From contig WPIO01000171.1 in the NCBI GenBank assembly GCA_009760855.2, positions 188,001-252,000 on the forward strand: a DNA stretch of 64,000 nucleotides. The letters run 5' to 3'. Below, in pieces: positions 1 to 10,251 of the stretch (its first letter is position 1; every line of letters starts with the position of its first letter). This DNA is from Cristatella mucedo. Its lineage: Eukaryota > Bryozoa > Phylactolaemata > Cristatellidae. The notes under the pieces were generated by a model that saw only the letters and a list, made by a program, of their open reading frames with translations, was not told where the DNA came from and made no database searches. The position numbers were made by a program, and so were the translations under genes.

Positions 1-290
1 ATCACTTCTGATTGATCTTCCCATATCGATCCCGGTGTCAGGCATCAAATCGGCAATGAGATATTCTGTTTGGCCAGTTGCTTCACCGACTTGAACCAGC
101 CAACCCATCCGACCTCATTGCCCCTGCTTTCGCTTCTACTACCTGCTTCCAGGCTGCTAGTCCTCTCACTAAACTGAACTATTTTGATGACAGGGCCTTC
201 AGTTCGCAAGCACCAAAATCTGGAACTCGGTTACCACATCTGTCACCAGCTGTGTTGACTTTCCACCCATCGACCACACTCAGGCGCAAG
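1..290 (+). mobile_element. LINE A/C relic, ORF2 C-terminal region
   Basis: Decayed coding end with recognisable pieces: GGGCCTTCAGTTCGCAAGCACC (FSS-AP), then TGGAACTCGGTTACCACATCTG (WN(S)LP). It begins before the window and is cut off by the Tc1 relic at 295. Confidence 0.5.
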
Positions 291-294
291 AAAT

Positions 295-500
295 CCTAGC
301 AGTATGGCTGCCTCTGCTGTTGCTGAACATTCCATCGGGTAACACCGAGGGTTTCCAATGATGCCAGGTACACTTGAGTTATGCGAAGCATGTGAAAATA
401 TTCACTGATAACATAAAAAACAAACACATATGCTGTTGGTATGTATACGTCTAGCATGACGGCGTCCCACCACGATTCTGTATGACCTTTGTCTGGCCAC
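295..500 (-). mobile_element. Tc1/mariner relic, 3' end
   Basis: On the minus strand, the end of a transposase-like reading (GHTESWWDAVML) is followed by about 170 bp that also follow the transposase end in the relics at 1480-2900 and 24765-25350 (shared landmarks: TGTTTGTTTT, CACATGCTTC, TTACCCGAT, GCCTGAGTG). The body upstream is missing. Confidence 0.5.
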
Positions 501-654
501 ACATTGATAATAGTAAAATGATATAACAATACATTTGTAGAGAACATATGTACAGCTTACATTAGGATCATAAGCTTCTGCATCGTCTATTCTTCTGTAG
601 CACCTTCCACCTAACCTGAGTTTTACTGACTATTTGACCATGGAAACCCTAGAA

Positions 655-1205
655 TCACTTAGCCATACCATGTACGAACCTGAAAACCGTTGGAGACCAT
701 GCCTATAGTTCCCCTGGTTTGGCGCAGTGGTGAAGGTGCTTGCCCTGAGCAAAGTCTTGTCGAAGTCTTGAGCTCAAGCCCTGTGGCATATGTGAAATGC
801 CTGAATAGAGATCAAGCTCACTTCGGGCACTTTACGAATGAGCTGTTTTCCCCGCGCTCTCTGAAAGCCTGGAACTTACTATTGACTCTCTTCTCAGTGC
901 TCCCTGATATGACTACATTTAAAAAGAAGCTTAAAACGCACCTGTTAACTACAGCATTCGGTGAGTCTTTGTGATTCGCCTTTAGTGTGCATGTAACTGC
1001 TTACAGTGTGCCTACTGCTTGCTGGTGTTACCACCAATCAGCTAGTAATGCTTTCTATGCAACATTTGTGAAGTGCCTAGAGAGACTCAGCTCTCTGAGC
1101 ATGCGTTATAATAGTAATAATGCACTTGATAAAGTGCCCTCAGAGAACTCAATCTCTTTCTAGGCGCTTTACAAATACAGTATTAACATTATTATTATTA
1201 TTATT
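655..1205 (+). mobile_element. LINE A copy split by a SINE1
   Basis: The LINE reading (SHTMYEPENRWRPCL-like, then LKAWNLLLTLFSVL and TTFKKKLKTHLLTTAFGESL) is separated by a tRNA-headed SINE at about 713-832. The 3' end carries the A-type tail but is itself broken at about 1108-1172 by an inverted A tail, so three insertions are stacked. Confidence 0.65.
713..832 (+). mobile_element. SINE1 copy inside LINE A
   Basis: CTGGTTTGGCGCAGTGGTGAAGG (A-box), CTTGAGCTCAAGCCC (B-box) and ATATGTGAAATGCCTGAATA, GGGCACTTTACGAATGA tail. Confidence 0.75.
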
Positions 1206-1395
1206 ATTAGAAAGTTCGGCTCTGGTGCAGGCCTAACACCCCGTCTCAGCGAACTGTCAATATCGTTCCATGCTAATTCTATAGGGTTCAAATCAGGCGA
1301 CTGACTAGACCACTACGTCAGCGCTGCATCAAGATTCGTCCAAAAGTATTTCACTGGGCTGGCAGTGTGCACAGAGTCGTCATCGTGCTACCAAA
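1205..1395 (-). pseudogene. Tc1/mariner transposase fragment, catalytic core end
   Basis: Minus-strand reading with interruptions recovers the Tc1 signature around the last catalytic residues: a HTA-like motif, then SQSPDLNPIE (GATTTGAACCCTATAGA) and a WNDID-like helix. It lies head to head with the plus-strand relic that starts near 1480, so two fragments of the same family sit back to back. Confidence 0.55.
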
Positions 1396-1479
1396 TACAC
1401 ACAAACCAAGAGTAAAAGTATTTAAGCTTTGACCTCCAACTTGCTGACCGACAACAAAATAGAATGTAGTGCTTTTGAC

Positions 1480-1721
1480 AAATACTAGTGAGGTGCTGGT
1501 ACACTGGTCCAGTCACCAGCCTGATTAAAACCCCATAGAACGATCCTGGAGTGATATCGACAGGCAGCTGAGGTGAGTGTTCGACCTACACTAGTAGCCG
1601 ATCTTTTCAGTTAAATTCAGGTACAGTGGGATTTCCTACAGCAGAAGAGCCGATGAAGAAGCTTGTGGCCCTAATGCCTGGCTAGACAAAGGAGGTCATA
1701 AAGAATCCTGGTGGGACGTCA
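1480..1721 (+). pseudogene. Tc1/mariner transposase C-terminal fragment, split by a LINE
   Basis: Frame-broken reading contains SPD(L)NPIERSWSDIDRQLR, then IQVQWDFLQQ, then a ML-V-SMP-like segment and a GG-H/R tail, the canonical Tc1 transposase end. A LINE A copy sits immediately after it, and the rest of the element resumes at 2703. Confidence 0.6.
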
Positions 1722-2694
1722 TGCTAAACGATGATAAAACTAACTTACTAGTTATGGGCAAACCTAGTGTTATTCAGAAATTGGAAAGGCTGACTTTCAA
1801 AATTGGCTCTGCCAGCATATCTCCAGTTGCATCAGCTCGAAATCTAGGTGTCATATTCCAAAGCGACCTCTCGTTAGACGACCACATCAGCTCCACAGTC
1901 AAATCTGCCTATTTTCAGCTTCATAACATTGCTAAAATTAGGGCTTGTTTAGATAAGGATACCACGTCCAAGTTGGTCCATGCATTCGTGACATCTCGTC
2001 TCGACTTCTGCAACTCACTGCTTACAGGCCTACCAGCATGTGCGATCAGGCGATTGCAGCTGGTGCAAAACTCTGCAGCTAGGCTTGTCTGTCGTGAGCG
2101 TCGCAGTTGCCACATTACTCCACTTCTCGCCGACCTGCACTGGCTACCAGTCAAGCAACGGATTGACTTCAAGGTTTTGTCGCTCACTTTTAGGTCTCTT
2201 CATTCTATGGCTCCAGCCTACCTTTCAGATATACTACCCCATCAGGCCAAGCATCGTACCACTCGCTTTTCGGAATCCAACAGTCTAGAAATACCTCGTA
2301 CAAACCTTAAATCCTTTGGAGACCGTGCATTTAGCTCGTATGCTCCCACAGCCTGGAACTCCCTCCCGACCTGCATCAGAACATCCCCTGACCTGACCAC
2401 ATTTAAAAGAAACTTAAAAACATACCTATTTAGGACAGCATTTAGTGGGTCCTTGTGATTCGTCCTCGATGTGCTTATGCGTGCTGACACTGTTCATGCT
2501 GCCACTAACCACATTTGCATGCTGACCCAGTGCATGTAACCCCTAACCATGTTATTCATTTTTTTTTTTTTTTCAAGCATGATTTTACTTACTATTCTAT
2601 TGCGTATCACTTTGCAGCAAATGTAAAGCGCCTAGAAAGAGATTAAGTTCTCTGAGGGCGCTTTATCAAGTGCAATATTATTATTATTATTATT
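1722..2694 (+). mobile_element. LINE A (L2-like), 5'-truncated copy with intact ORF2 end and target duplication
   Basis: This is one of the best preserved family-A copies. ORF2 is open from the truncation point to TGA at 2456-2458 (about 245 codons): the region after the reverse transcriptase palm (LNDDKTNLLVMGKPS, SARNLGVIFQSDLSLDD), the thumb-like [13 protein letters not shown] and [20 protein letters not shown], and the C-terminal [20 protein letters not shown]. The 3' UTR follows, with the GCGCCTAGAAAGAG...TTCTCTGAGGGCGC stem-loop and (ATT)n. An ATGCTAAA duplication flanks it. Its protein end is identical, as far as I can compare, to that encoded at 52.7-53.2 kb. Confidence 0.9.
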
Positions 2695-2702
2695 ATGCTA
2701 AA

Positions 2703-2900
2703 TGCACACACACCAGCAGCACGTGTTTGTTTTTAGGCTCTCAATAAAGAGTTTCACATGCTTCACATATTTTGTGTGTGCCCGAAATCGTAGAAAAACC
2801 TCTTATTACCCGATCGAATATACAAAAACAGCAACGGCTGCATACCTGCAAGGATTTTTTTGGCCTGAGTGTAAGCAAAAGATGCATCTGCTTTGTGCAG
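2703..2900 (+). mobile_element. Tc1/mariner relic, 3' flank resumed after LINE insertion
   Basis: It matches the post-transposase sequence of the relic at 295-500 (minus strand) with landmarks GTGTTTGTTTTTAGG, CACATGCTTCACAT, TTACCCGATCGAAT and GCCTGAGTGTAAGC. The direct repeat ATGCTAAA (1721-1728 and 2695-2702) shows that the LINE interrupted it. Confidence 0.55.
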
Positions 2901-3199
2901 CTCTTCCTGTGGGCTTGTAAACTTGTCTTTTTTCCAGTGTGCTACTCGTGCTTACATGTGCATGTGCACTTCCAACTAATCGATATGCTAATCGATTGCT
3001 CTTCTTGGTCGCTTTTGAATCCTGGTCTAAGCATGATACTTGCATACGCATGCATGCGCACACAAGCATGATACCTTGCACTTCATTAACACTTGGTTAT
3101 TGTTCTCTTGAACAGAGTTGGGCATCTAAGTAGATATGTAATACTCAGAGTGCTCTATTCAAACGACGTTATTATTTAGTATTATTATTATTATTAGGT

Positions 3200-3905
3200 T
3201 TTCATTTTAAGGCTGATGACAGACAATGGTGCTTTGATCCCTCCACTCTTAAGCATCTCGAACTCTCTCAACTCCCTTGCAGTATATATTGCTGACATTC
3301 CAACTAGGGAGGCAGAATTTTCTGAAATTGAATGACAATATGACCAAGTTATTAGTCATTCGTTAATCAGAAATTATAAGCCTCATTCTCAAAATGGGCC
3401 CAGCAAGGATATTTCCTGTTGCATATGCACGAAACCTGGCTGTCCTGCTCCCTCATTGTCCCTACAGTAGATGGCCACATCAGCTCTATGGTCAAGTCTG
3501 TCAGCTTTCAGGTGCACAAAATAGCGAAAACTCAAGGTCTTGTGTGATAAGCACAGTGCAAAAAAGCTGGCATATGCATTTTGACATCCCACCCAAACTT
3601 GTGTACCTCACTATTCACAGGCTTTCCTAGCCGCGCGTTAAGACGCTTACAGTTGATACACACCTCTGCAATTAGGCTAGTCGGTCGTGAATGTAGCAGT
3701 GGGCATATCACATCACGTCTCACCGACCTGCACTGGCTACCCATCGAACAGCCCATCGAGTTCAAGGTCACTCACTTCAAGATCCCTTCATCTCTTGCTG
3801 GCGTTTACGTGTCTGAAATTCTTACTGCTAGGGCCACCCCCTCACACAACCAGCATGTTTGGCCCGATCGATTTGCTGAGCACCTAGCCAAGATGACATC
3901 CTGCT
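3200..3905 (+). mobile_element. LINE A relic
   Basis: Frame-shifted pieces include FDPSTLKHLELSQLPC, the SLVDGHISSMVKSVSFQ-like segment, and RLQLIHTSAIRLVGRECSSG with DLHWLPIEQPIEFKV. The 3' end is lost. Confidence 0.65.
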
Positions 3906-3944
3906 GAGACCAGTTTGCTTTCACTCAAAGCTTGGAGTGCTAAT

Positions 3945-4111
3945 CACACAACGACAAAAAAGCAACTAGGCCACTGCAAATGGCTATAAATATGGTTGCA
4001 AGGCTAGTTTTCAAGTCCCAGAGGTTTGACCAAACGCCTCCTCTGCTAAAAGAGCTAGGATGGCTGCCGGTTGGTCAACAAATACAGGCAAAAGATCTTA
4101 CATTGACCTAC
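3945..4111 (+). mobile_element. LINE B fragment
   Basis: It encodes MAINMVARLVFKSQRFDQTP and LLKELGWLPVGQQIQAKD, the B-family counterpart of the sequence at 4320-4430, and runs straight into a (CT)n array. Confidence 0.7.

Positions 4112-4148
<37 letters not shown>
4112..4148 (+). repeat. (CT)n microsatellite
   Basis: About 18 uninterrupted CT units between two LINE B fragments. Confidence 0.95.
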
Positions 4149-4152
<4 letters not shown>

Positions 4153-4214
4153 ACTCTTTGCCTATCTTTCTGGAGCAATGCCGTCACAGCAGCACCGATC
4201 GTGCACAGCAGCAG

Positions 4215-4915
4215 CAGAAGCAAAAAATTTAACTAGCTCTTTAGTTCTGTCTCGGCTTGATTATTGTAATTCCCTTTTGGCTGGGCTGCCAAAGAAAGCT
4301 ATTATGCCACTACAGCGGACTATGAATATGGCCGCAAGGCTGGTCTTCAAGTCCCAGCGGTTTGAGCACGTGTCACCTCTGCTGAAAGAGCTAGGATGGT
4401 TGCCGGTTGAGCAAAGGATACAGAGCAAAGTTCTTACGCTGACCCACAAGGCCCGCCACGGCTTGGCTCCTTCGTACCTAGCTGAACTGCTGCATCAGTT
4501 TCAGCCTGTTCGCGCCATCAGGTCCTTTGTGGACAATAAATTAGCTGTCCCTTTCCTCCGCTTAAAGACAGTTGGCGACAGAAGCTTAAGCTCTGCAGGT
4601 CCTAGAATGTGGAACTCGCTTCCACAATTCTTACGCAACGACAACTACTCTCCTACTGCCGACTATGGCACATTTTTTTCAGCGGTCCTGAACTGCTACT
4701 TCTATGCTACTCACTACCTCAACTGCTCTCCTGACTCTGCTATGCTTCCCACTTTCTCTTTGTTGCGTGAGACGAAGTCTGTTGGCTACCGAATGCGTAC
4801 CGAAAGCCGCTTAGGCTGTGAGTGCGCTATACAAAACACTCCTGCGTAACACCCACATGGTCTTTATGACTTTGTGGAGTTACTGACGGAGATACATTAC
4901 ATTACATTACAAGCA
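4215..4915 (+). mobile_element. LINE B (L2-like), ORF2 3' part and tail
   Basis: Open reading to TAA near 4849: LTSSLVLSRLDYCNSLLAGL, MNMAARLVFKSQRFEHVSP, LKELGWLPVEQRIQSKVLTL, SYLAELLHQF, then GDRSLSSAGPRMWNSLPQFL. The 3' UTR ends with GTGAGTGCGCTATACAAAAC and the (TACAT)n tail (GATACATTACATTACATTAC). The C-terminal WNSLP motif and layout parallel family A, so both belong to the same L2-type clade, but the 3' ends are unrelated. Confidence 0.88.
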
Positions 4916-4954
4916 AGACAGCTGCTACACGAAGTAAAGAAACTTTAAGAGGTC

Positions 4955-5110
4955 TGATTTAAAAGCCTCGTTTATCTAGTGAAAGAAAAGCCTTCGTGGC
5001 TCTTACTAACACGTGCAGTGGGCGATACAGGATCGCCCAGTACAGGGCTCGATTACATGACCCCTCGTAAGTGAAGAGCAACCGCCTTGCCCCAGGGCCG
5101 AGACCATGCA
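4955..5110 (-). mobile_element. SINE2 (tRNA-headed)
   Basis: On the minus strand there is a decayed tRNA-like head and B-box region (CGATCCTGTATCGCCCA nearby), then AGCCACGAAGGCTTTTCTTTC, CTAGATAAACGAGGCTTTTAAATCAG. Other copies of the same family are near 14.2, 20.7, 25.6, 29.2, 31.9, 32.2 and 44.8 kb. Confidence 0.6.
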
Positions 5111-5171
5111 GCGAAGCAGGCACTGATGAGCGATGCTGGCGATCTAAATACCGATCCTCTCTAAGCTGAGC

Positions 5172-5868
5172 GATCTTAATGATAATATTAATAATAATAA
5201 TAATGCACTTGATAAAGTGCCCTCAGAGAACTCCATCTCTCTCTAGGCACTGTACATTTGCTGCAAAGGGAAATGCAATTGAATGGTGAGTAATATCATG
5301 CTTGATAGACAAACAACATGAATAATATGGTTAGGGGTGACATGCACAGGGTCAGCATGCAAATGTGGCTAGTGGTAGCATGAACAGTGTCAGCATGCAC
5401 AGTGTCAGCACTCATAAGCACATCAAGGACGAATCACAAGGACCCACTAAATGCTGTCCTAAATAGGTGTGTTTTTAAGTTCTTTTTAAATGTGGTCAGG
5501 TCACGGGATGTTCTGACGCAGGTCGGGAGGGAGTTCCAGGCTTTGGGAGCATACGAACTAAATGCACAGTCTCCAAAGGATTTGAGGTTTGTAAGAGGTA
5601 TTGGTAGACTGTTGGATTGCGAAAAGCGGGTGGTACGATGCTTGGCCTGATGGGGGAGTATATCTGAGAGATAGGCTGGAGCCAAAGAACGAGGTGACCT
5701 GAAAGTGAGCGACAAAACCTTGAAGTCAATCCATTGCTTGACTGGGACGCAGTGCAGGTCGGCGAGAAATGGTGTAATGTGGCAACTGCAATGTTCATGA
5801 CAGACAAGCCCAGCTGAGGAGTTTTGCACCAGCTGCAATCGCCTGATTGCACATGCTGGTAGGCCAGT
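5172..5868 (-). mobile_element. LINE A copy, 5'-truncated
   Basis: The (AAT)n and tail stem-loop come first (5190-5260), then the complement of an open ORF2 end (MQLVQNSSAGLVCHEHCSCH to [10 protein letters not shown]). It is cut at the GLPACAIRR region near 5868. Confidence 0.85.
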
Positions 5869-5960
5869 AAGTAGTATCTTATTTCAGGCCACTCACAGGG
5901 GCCCACTCTTAGAGAGGTGCAGACGTGTGGTAGCATCAGTGGCACGAATCGTATAGTAGC
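5869..5960. other. Short stretch with no recognised feature
   Basis: Between two LINE A pieces; contains CACTCACAGGGGCCCACTCTTAGAGAGG. Nothing identifiable. Confidence 0.3.
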
Positions 5961-6085
5961 CATAACAATATAAATAAGCATAACAATAATAATAACAATA
6001 ATAACAATAATGATAACAATGACTAGGCATTTGCATAGTGTCCTAAGAGAACTAAATCTGTTTCTAGGCGATTTGCTTATTCTTG
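5961..6085 (-). mobile_element. LINE A 3' tail, solo
   Basis: (AATAAC)n-like run, then the diverged tail stem-loop (TGTCCTAAGAGAACTAAATC, TTCTAGGCGATTTG). Confidence 0.6.
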
Positions 6086-6124
6086 ATAGCAATGTCTCAA
6101 GCCTCGGTTTGTCAATTAGACCCC

Positions 6125-6394
6125 TCTCGGCATGGACCACAACGACAGCTACTCCCCTGCTGCCGACTATAGCTCATCCTTTTTAGCAGCCCTGAGCTGG
6201 TACTTCCATGCTACTTACTACCTCACTGCTCTCCTGACTCTGCTATGCTTCTCACTTTCTCTTTGTTACGTGAGATGAAGTCTGTTGGCTACCAAATGCG
6301 TACCAAAAGCTGCTTAGGCTGTGAGTTTGCTATACAAAACTCTCCTGCTTAACACCGACATAGTCTTTGCGGCTTTGTGGAGTTACAGATGGAG
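6125..6394 (+). mobile_element. LINE B 3' end
   Basis: It starts in the YSPAADYSSSFLAAL region and keeps the tail GTGAGTTTGCTATACAAAAC and GGAGATACAT, which runs directly into the ACAT array. Confidence 0.8.
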
Positions 6395-6524
6395 ATACAT
6401 ACATACATACATACATACATACATACATACATACATACATACATACATACATACATACATACATACATACATACATACATACATACATACATACATACAT
6501 ACATACATACATACATACATACAT
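6395..6524 (+). repeat. (ATAC)n microsatellite grown from a LINE B tail
   Basis: About 32 perfect ACAT/ATAC units begin exactly where other B copies have GATACATTACATTACATT. A single base loss turns the pentamer TACAT into the tetramer ACAT, giving the seed of the array. Confidence 0.95.
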
Positions 6525-6529
6525 TCCCT

Positions 6530-6770
6530 GATCTAATGATCATCTAAAATGCAGCTAAAACCAACCTGCTCCTCTCAACTGTTGCCTCTGCCAGTGGGCA
6601 TTGTCAAATGCGAGCAAGTGTGGGTGGACGCTGCGTAATGGCACAGCAACTATTCATGTTCTTATCACTAATCAGTTGATGTGCTATCTTTCTGGCTTAC
6701 ATGCCTAGAAAGAGATTTTTTCACTTTGGTACTCAATAAATGCATTGCTGTTACTACTTAAAAGGTGCCT
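6530..6770 (+). mobile_element. LINE A/C relic with tail
   Basis: AAAACCAACCTGCTCCTCTC matches the KTNLL region; the tail CATGCCTAGAAAGAGATT and CTCAATAAATGCATTG is the diverged A type. The middle is deleted. Confidence 0.45.
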
Positions 6771-7154
6771 CAAAGGTGCTGCAAGAACACAGGCAGGAAC
6801 ACGTGCAAACGTAAGCGCATGCATGTACAGACAATCGCGCTCACACAGATAAAAACTTTGCATTACTTCTAAGAAACGGATCAGCTACTAAACGCACCGG
6901 TTTGCCTTTAGCTTTCCTCCATGATTTGCATGGCTAAGTCGGAGGCTCCTAATTGTTAATTTAACTACTTCATTCACTCATTAATTGCTCAATTCTTAAG
7001 TTAGTTAAATTCCATTTAATCACATCGCCTATGCGTGACACAACCACACCCTGCTTATATGGTAAACCTGCTTCGTCGAAGCAATGACACATGAAGCAGC
7101 TGCTGCTATAACGACAGACAAGTAGGAGGGTACAGCATGGCTGCACTAGCATAC
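6771..7154. other. Intronic or intergenic sequence, no feature found
   Basis: AT-rich, frames broken; no splice-consensus exon or repeat recognised. A minus-strand ORF of 60 codons here shows no family resemblance. Confidence 0.3.
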
Positions 7155-7265
7155 AATAGTAGCAGTAATAGTAGTAATAATAACAACGGTGAGACTCTAG
7201 AAGAGCCCCCTGAGAGAACTAAATCTCTCTTCCGAGGCACTTTACATATGCTGTATAAGAGCAAT
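7155..7265 (-). mobile_element. LINE A 3' tail, solo
   Basis: (AAT)n, then CCCTGAGAGAACTAAATCTC and GAGGCACTTTACATATGCTG; no coding part remains. Confidence 0.65.
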
Positions 7266-7478
7266 TAATGAAGACAAGAGGAGAGACAATAGGCCGGCGG
7301 CTAGCGCCCTATCACGGGAAGGCAGCAGCAGCGTTATGTACAGTGTCAGCCCAGCAGGACTGACACTGCTGCCCTTGCAGGAAGCTCCAACTAAGATAGG
7401 CCCTCTCTCACATTAGGTGCCCATGCCATTCGACAGCTCCTGAAACTAATATCAACAGGCGTGGGCTTGGAATGTTAC

Positions 7479-7571
7479 CGTTGTTATTGGTTAGATTGTG
7501 CAGGCACCCACACGTGACTAGCAACAGTTGTTCACTTCTCGGCATATGCTGCTCAGCCGGAACTAGACAGC
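7479..7571 (-). CDS. RAP1GDS1: RAP1GDS1-like gene, fifth coding exon
   Basis: On the minus strand, acceptor CCTCCTATGACGTCACAG is followed by 93 nt (2 nt, 30 codons, 1 nt) and donor GTAACA. The peptide reads CLVPAEQHMPRSEQ and then LLLVTCGCLHNLTNNN. The helix with CG(C/M)L followed by an Asn-rich end matches the next armadillo repeat of SmgGDS. The preceding exon joins with a Gly at the junction and frame is kept. An alternative acceptor (GAGCAG, in a different phase) exists, but only the one chosen keeps phase 1. I find no further exon between here and position 1, so the rest of the protein (most of a roughly 600-residue family member) must lie left of the window. Confidence 0.62.
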
Positions 7572-8449
7572 CTGTGACGTCATAGGAGGCAGCAGCGGCC
7601 GAGGCCAGCATGCTGTTCTTCTGTGGGCTGTCAGTGTTTAGGCAGCCGAATGGCTGGCAACAAAGAAGGCTGACGATCCGGCTGACACCATTGCACGACT
7701 TTATTCGCATCCGGCAATCGTCTACAAACGATAGACAGCGATTGCAGTCCGTGTGTACATAAAGGCGTCAATAAGCCACGCATTACGTGGCAGCAAGACA
7801 CTCCAACGCAAAATCTCAATAAATACTTCCTCCTCTGCCCATGTTCACATCCAAGTGTATAGCTAAAATTGTCTCCCCCAGCATTGCTGTACATGAGCGG
7901 GACTGCCTTCTCGAAGACAAGTCGTGCAGGTAATCAATCCTGCAGTGCAAGGAAAGATCCAAGGACTCGTTCAAACTACTTAAGTGATATAGGCAAGCAT
8001 ATTACCAAGCAATGACCCAGGAATGACAAATGTAAAGCACACAGTCACTCTTCCAAGTAGCCAAACTACACAGGAACAGAGCTGAGAAATCGATGAGGGA
8101 TGCATCTGTTACATTCAGCCTGCCATGACAGTCAGAACTTCCAATACTTTAAACCTTACGTACTATACGACATCAAAGCCATCCCACTGGTAGATGACCT
8201 TGCACAAAATCCTTGCACGTTGGCAGGCTTAACATTTCCTCATTAGCAACTTCAGTGTCACCTGTACTTGAGCACAGTACTAAGTAGACGCTATTTTGAA
8301 TCCAGTAAAATGAATATGCTAATGCATTACAGGGGTAATTTGTTACCTGGATCACGAGCCAATTTAGGATGAAAGGGATGCCAATTTATTTGTGTAATGA
8401 ATGCCCAAATGCCTTTGCGATAAGTCGAGTCTGCATTGTTACTGCCCCC
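7572..8449. other. Intron of the RAP1GDS1-like gene, no further feature seen
   Basis: Single-copy looking sequence between the fifth and fourth coding exons; no repeat family and no exon that fits the gene's phase was recognised. Confidence 0.3.
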
Positions 8450-8469
8450 CTTTACAGCCGGGTCCCTCT

Positions 8470-8478
8470 GTGTGTATG

Positions 8479-8516
<38 letters not shown>

Positions 8517-8719
8517 CGTGCGTGTGTGTGTGTGTGCGTGCGTGCGTGTGTGTGTGTGTGTGTGAGTGAGTGTGTGTGCGTGTGTGTGGTGTGTGTGTTG
8601 TGTTGTGTGCGTGTTGTGTGTGTGTTGTGTTGTGTTGTGTTGTGTTGTGTTGTGTTGTGTTGTGTTGTGTTGTGTTGTGTTGTGTTGTGTTGTGTTGTGT
8701 TGTGTTGTGTTGTGTTGTG

Positions 8720-8787
<68 letters not shown>
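8470..8787 (+). repeat. Compound (TG)n / (TGTTG)n / (TG)n microsatellite
   Basis: TG and TGCG units to about 8620, then about 20 near-perfect TGTTG pentamers to about 8725, then a pure (TG)n run of about 30 units. It is purely repetitive; long ORFs in it are artefacts. Confidence 0.95.
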
Positions 8788-9000
8788 CTTTTCATACAAC
8801 CGTACATTAAACGGGTGTGCATATGGACATGCCTGTGTGAACTCATCGACACTGCAATGGCTGAGGTCCAATCTTCAGAGCAAGATCTCACGACTGCCCA
8901 TGTCAGTGTGCATGTCAGTGGTCAACCTCCTAAGCCTTTAAGGTGGGAGGTACCCACCAAAGGGATCTGAACTTCAACGTCTTTTCATAATGTATGGTCT

Positions 9001-9120
<120 letters not shown>

Positions 9121-9124
9121 GATG

Positions 9125-9256
9125 TAACCAATAAGCACAATCTAGGCTTGAACTTTTATACTGACAGCACAGTTGCACCCGTGCTGCAATCGCTCCAAGC
9201 CGGCCAACGAATCCAACTCAACCAGTTTGAAGCATGTATTGCTGACATTTGCAACA
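9125..9256 (+). mobile_element. LINE A fragment (region around the YADD box)
   Basis: AATAAGCACAATCTAGGCTT with TTTATACTGACAGCACAG corresponds to KHNLGFHFYADDTQ of the A copy at 19.06 kb, with the catalytic Asp pair destroyed. It joins B sequence abruptly near 9257. Confidence 0.6.
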
Positions 9257-9713
9257 CCGTTCCACTGAAACTGCTCTCTCAGTATAACCAATGACATCCT
9301 ATGCAGTGACGATGACAGGAATGTCATTGCCCTAGCCCTGCTAGATCTATCGGCTGCCTTTGACACAATTGATCACAATATCCTACCTGAACGATTGAGA
9401 ACAAACGATAAGTCTGGAAGAAGAAGCACTGACATGGTTCAAATCGTACTTGTCCGATTGTGTTCAATCCATGTAATGGAGTGGTTAGGTCTCATCCATT
9501 AGACTTATCAGCTGTGGAGTCCCAGGGTCTTTTCTACATCCTTTGCTATTTTCCATTTATAATGAACCTCTGGGGAAAGTGATTCAGGCCCAGGGAATCA
9601 GCTGTCACTTTTATGTTGACAATACTCAGCTGTATTTGTCTTCTAACCCATCAGAACCTGCTGTATCATTAATAAACTGAATGCTTGCCTCGCAGACGTA
9701 CGGTACCGGATGT
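9257..9713 (+). mobile_element. LINE B fragment (reverse transcriptase palm)
   Basis: Frame-broken reading of [14 protein letters not shown], the WFKSYLS region, CGVPGSF-like box and [13 protein letters not shown]. The YADD box is YVDN, so it is inactive. Confidence 0.7.
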
Positions 9714-10072
9714 CGACCAATTATTGTCTAGCTTCTCCCTAATCTTGTCTAGCTTCTTTGTCATGAATTTCAGACAAGGAGTCCATTCCTAAGACAAGAC
9801 CAAGGAGTCCATTCCCAAGATGGCAACATTCCATGCTGTTCCTCAATTCCATGCAGCACCTCAATGTCTCCATACAAGCAGGTCACTAGTGACCTCGCCC
9901 AGAAGTTCACATCCAAATCGAAGAAGACAACTATTCGAAAAAAATCGAAGAAGACAAAAAGTCATCTAGACCCTATTCCCACTGCCCTGCCTCTACGATG
10001 ATATGATCTGCTGCTGCCATGCTTAACTAACATCACAAATATGTCGTTTGCTCGCCCAGTTTCCCTTCTACC
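9714..10072 (+). mobile_element. LINE A fragment (linker before the reverse transcriptase)
   Basis: DPIPTALPLR and YDLLLPCLTNITNM correspond to the linker region (NSIPTVLLLRCIDLLLPCIT) of the A copy at 36.5 kb. An internal near-duplicate, AGACAAGGAGTCCATTCCTA / GACCAAGGAGTCCATTCCCA, lies at about 9772-9826. Confidence 0.5.
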
Positions 10073-10075
10073 TCT

Positions 10076-10250
10076 AATAGGAATAATATTAATGACGCAC
10101 TTGATAAAGCGCCCTAGGAGAACTCAATCTATTTCTAGGCGCTTTACATTTGCTGCAAAGGGAAATGCAATTGAATGGTGAGATAAACAACGTGAATAAA
10201 CTAGTTAGGGGTGACATGCACAGGGTCAGCATGCAAATGTGGTTATTGGC
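10076..10250 (-). mobile_element. LINE A 3' UTR fragment
   Basis: Tail stem-loop complement (GCGCCCTAGGAGAACTCAAT) followed by the UTR landmarks GGGGTGACATGCACAGGGTC. Confidence 0.8.
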
Positions 10251-10251
10251 A

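Noticed and set aside
1108-1205. CRISPR-like array of repeated GCGCC...TCTCTGAG units
   Set aside because: The repeats are dispersed LINE tails in both orientations without regular spacers, and the genome is eukaryotic.
1921-2490. Antisense ORFs of about 80 codons, repeated in every LINE A copy
   Set aside because: They are shadows of the ORF2 C-terminal reading and recur identically wherever the LINE does.
8436-8970. Several 120-150 codon ORFs on both strands
   Set aside because: They are translations of TG/TGTTG microsatellites and carry no protein signal.
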